Assembly (NCBI GenBank): GCA_028275245.1
Contig: JAPWVA010000068.1
Span: 1-6,669, forward strand
DNA: 6,669 nucleotides
Reading direction: 5' to 3'
Source: Actinomycetota bacterium
GTDB lineage: Bacteria; Actinomycetota; Geothermincolia; Geothermincolales; RBG-13-55-18
The notes below the pieces were generated by a model. The model made no database searches, was not told the DNA's origin, and saw nothing but the letters and a program-made list of their open reading frames with translations. The first letter of the stretch is position 1. The number at the start of each line of letters is the position of its first letter. Position numbers and translations under genes: made by a program. Positions 5,913-6,669 of this stretch are shown here, in pieces.

Positions 5913-6601
5913 CCCTGGCTGGACACCAGGCGCAGGGAGCCCGGGCAGCTCCCGCCGACTTGCGCAAGCCACAACAGCGCCCCAGAGGAGGAGCCCACCA
6001 GGGCGCCCTCGCCGGTCGCGGGCGAGCTCTTTCCCGATTCCGCCGCCGGGTCGCCCCGCTCTGCGCCCCCATCCGGTGAGGGTCCGGACCCGGTTGGTCC
6101 CGTCAACGCTCGGTCACCGGCAAGGGCACCCTCCCCCGCCGCGGAAAAGACGGTCCCGGCCAGCGAGGAGCTGCAACCGGCCACGACCCGGAACCCTCCT
6201 GGGAAGACCGCCCGGCGACCGTCCGGCCAGTAAAGGAGCACGTCGTATATCCCCACCCGCGCGCCCCGAAGGTCGAAGACGGCGTAGACCAAGTTCTCCC
6301 TCAGCAACCAGGTCTTGAGCGCCTCCAGCCGGAAATCCCCCCGGACCAGCGCCGCTCGGGCGCCACGGTAGAACCCCTCCCCATGGATGAAGACCGGCCA
6401 GCGGCAAGCCCCCGCCTTCCCCCAATCGGGGCAAACCTTGCAAATCCTTACCGAAGACCCTGTCTCCCAGGTCCCAGCCGATATCCGGCAGCTGACCGTC
6501 TCCGTATCGTAGAAATAAGCGTTCACCGGTATCATGAAATGCACGGCCAGCGCCATCACGAACAGCGCGAGCAACGACAGGCTGAGCTTAAGTCTTTTCA
6601 T
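5813..6601 (-). CDS. SipW-type signal peptide exported protein with IPT/TIG-like domain, apparently frameshifted
   Basis: As it stands the frame gives 262 residues. Residues 1-28 are a signal peptide (MKRLKLSLSLLALF, then a hydrophobic run). The following AYFYDTETVSCRISAGTW is the hallmark of TasA-like proteins cleaved by SipW-class signal peptidases, so the product should be secreted or surface-attached. A CxxC-containing segment (Cys54, Cys57, Cys66) follows. Residues 70-140 look like an IPT/TIG beta-sandwich, with GxGFYRGARA, VGIYDVLLYWPDG and PGGFRVV. Next comes a linker rich in Gly, Ser and Ala (about 142-205). The last 33 or so residues appear out of frame; the natural C-terminus lies in another frame down to 5755. 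The ATG at 6601 is chosen because GGGGAG lies five bases upstream; the GTG at 6619 has no such site. No signal peptidase gene is in view. The function beyond export is unknown. Confidence 0.7.
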   Translation of the reverse strand: MKRLKLSLSLLALFVMALAVHFMIPVNAYFYDTETVSCRISAGTWETGSSVRICKVCPDWGKAGACRWPVFIHGEGFYRGARAALVRGDFRLEALKTWLLRENLVYAVFDLRGARVGIYDVLLYWPDGRRAVFPGGFRVVAGCSSSLAGTVFSAAGEGALAGDRALTGPTGSGPSPDGGAERGDPAAESGKSSPATGEGALVGSSSGALLWLAQVGGSCPGSLRLVSSQGLCRGPRALRGGGGHNTAERHGSPLLRLGYTHP

Positions 6602-6606
6602 ATCCG

Positions 6607-6612
6607 CTCCCC
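6607..6612 (-). promoter_or_regulatory. Ribosome binding site deciding the exported-protein start
   Basis: GGGGAG on the minus strand lies five bases before ATG (6601-6599). The longer GTG-initiated reading from 6619 has no purine-rich site upstream and would put six extra residues, including an Asp, before the signal peptide. Confidence 0.55.
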
Positions 6613-6669
6613 GGCTCACTGTCTACTATTCTTGGTAACTCCTACCACGGGAATTCATTCCATAACCCA

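Noticed and set aside
5813..6619. GTG start at 6619 for the exported protein
   Set aside because: It lacks a ribosome binding site, while the ATG at 6601 has one at proper spacing and gives a cleaner signal peptide.

Overview
This is a GC-rich bacterial window. AGG arginine and ATA isoleucine codons are common. The gene set is a nickel/iron-type carbon monoxide dehydrogenase (CODH) scaffold protein, a soluble PAS/GAF histidine kinase, a PadR regulator and a SipW/TasA-type exported protein. Together these suggest an anaerobic, possibly thermophilic Gram-positive lineage, such as a deep-branching Actinomycetota or Firmicutes. That placement is inference only; no rRNA or tRNA gene is present to confirm it.

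Layout from left to right. (1) The first codons of a probable exodeoxyribonuclease III gene run off the left edge on the minus strand. (2) A noncoding stretch of about 500 bp holds several inverted repeats and one plausible promoter. (3) A 690-residue soluble sensor histidine kinase lies on the plus strand. (4) A minus-strand PadR regulator gene follows, with a decayed second copy of its 3' end just beyond its stop codon. (5) An AT-rich divergent control region carries a palindrome that overlaps the likely padR promoter. (6) A leader of about 300 nt that could form stable hairpins precedes a 634-residue CooS-family protein on the plus strand. (7) A noncoding convergent region with several hairpins follows. 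(8) A minus-strand gene for an exported protein with a SipW-type signal peptide appears frameshifted near its 3' end.

The main point of interest is the CooS-family protein. It keeps the B-cluster cysteines, the C-cluster histidine, four of the five C-cluster cysteines and the active-site lysine. The position of the remaining C-cluster cysteine is Glu300, and the usual proton-relay histidine motif is rewritten. No ACS, CooF, CooC or hydrogenase gene is visible nearby. The protein is therefore better regarded as a deviant, perhaps Ni-free, hybrid-cluster CODH homologue than as a proven CO dehydrogenase. The divergently transcribed PadR gene is its most likely local regulator. The kinase and the exported protein have no evident functional link to it.
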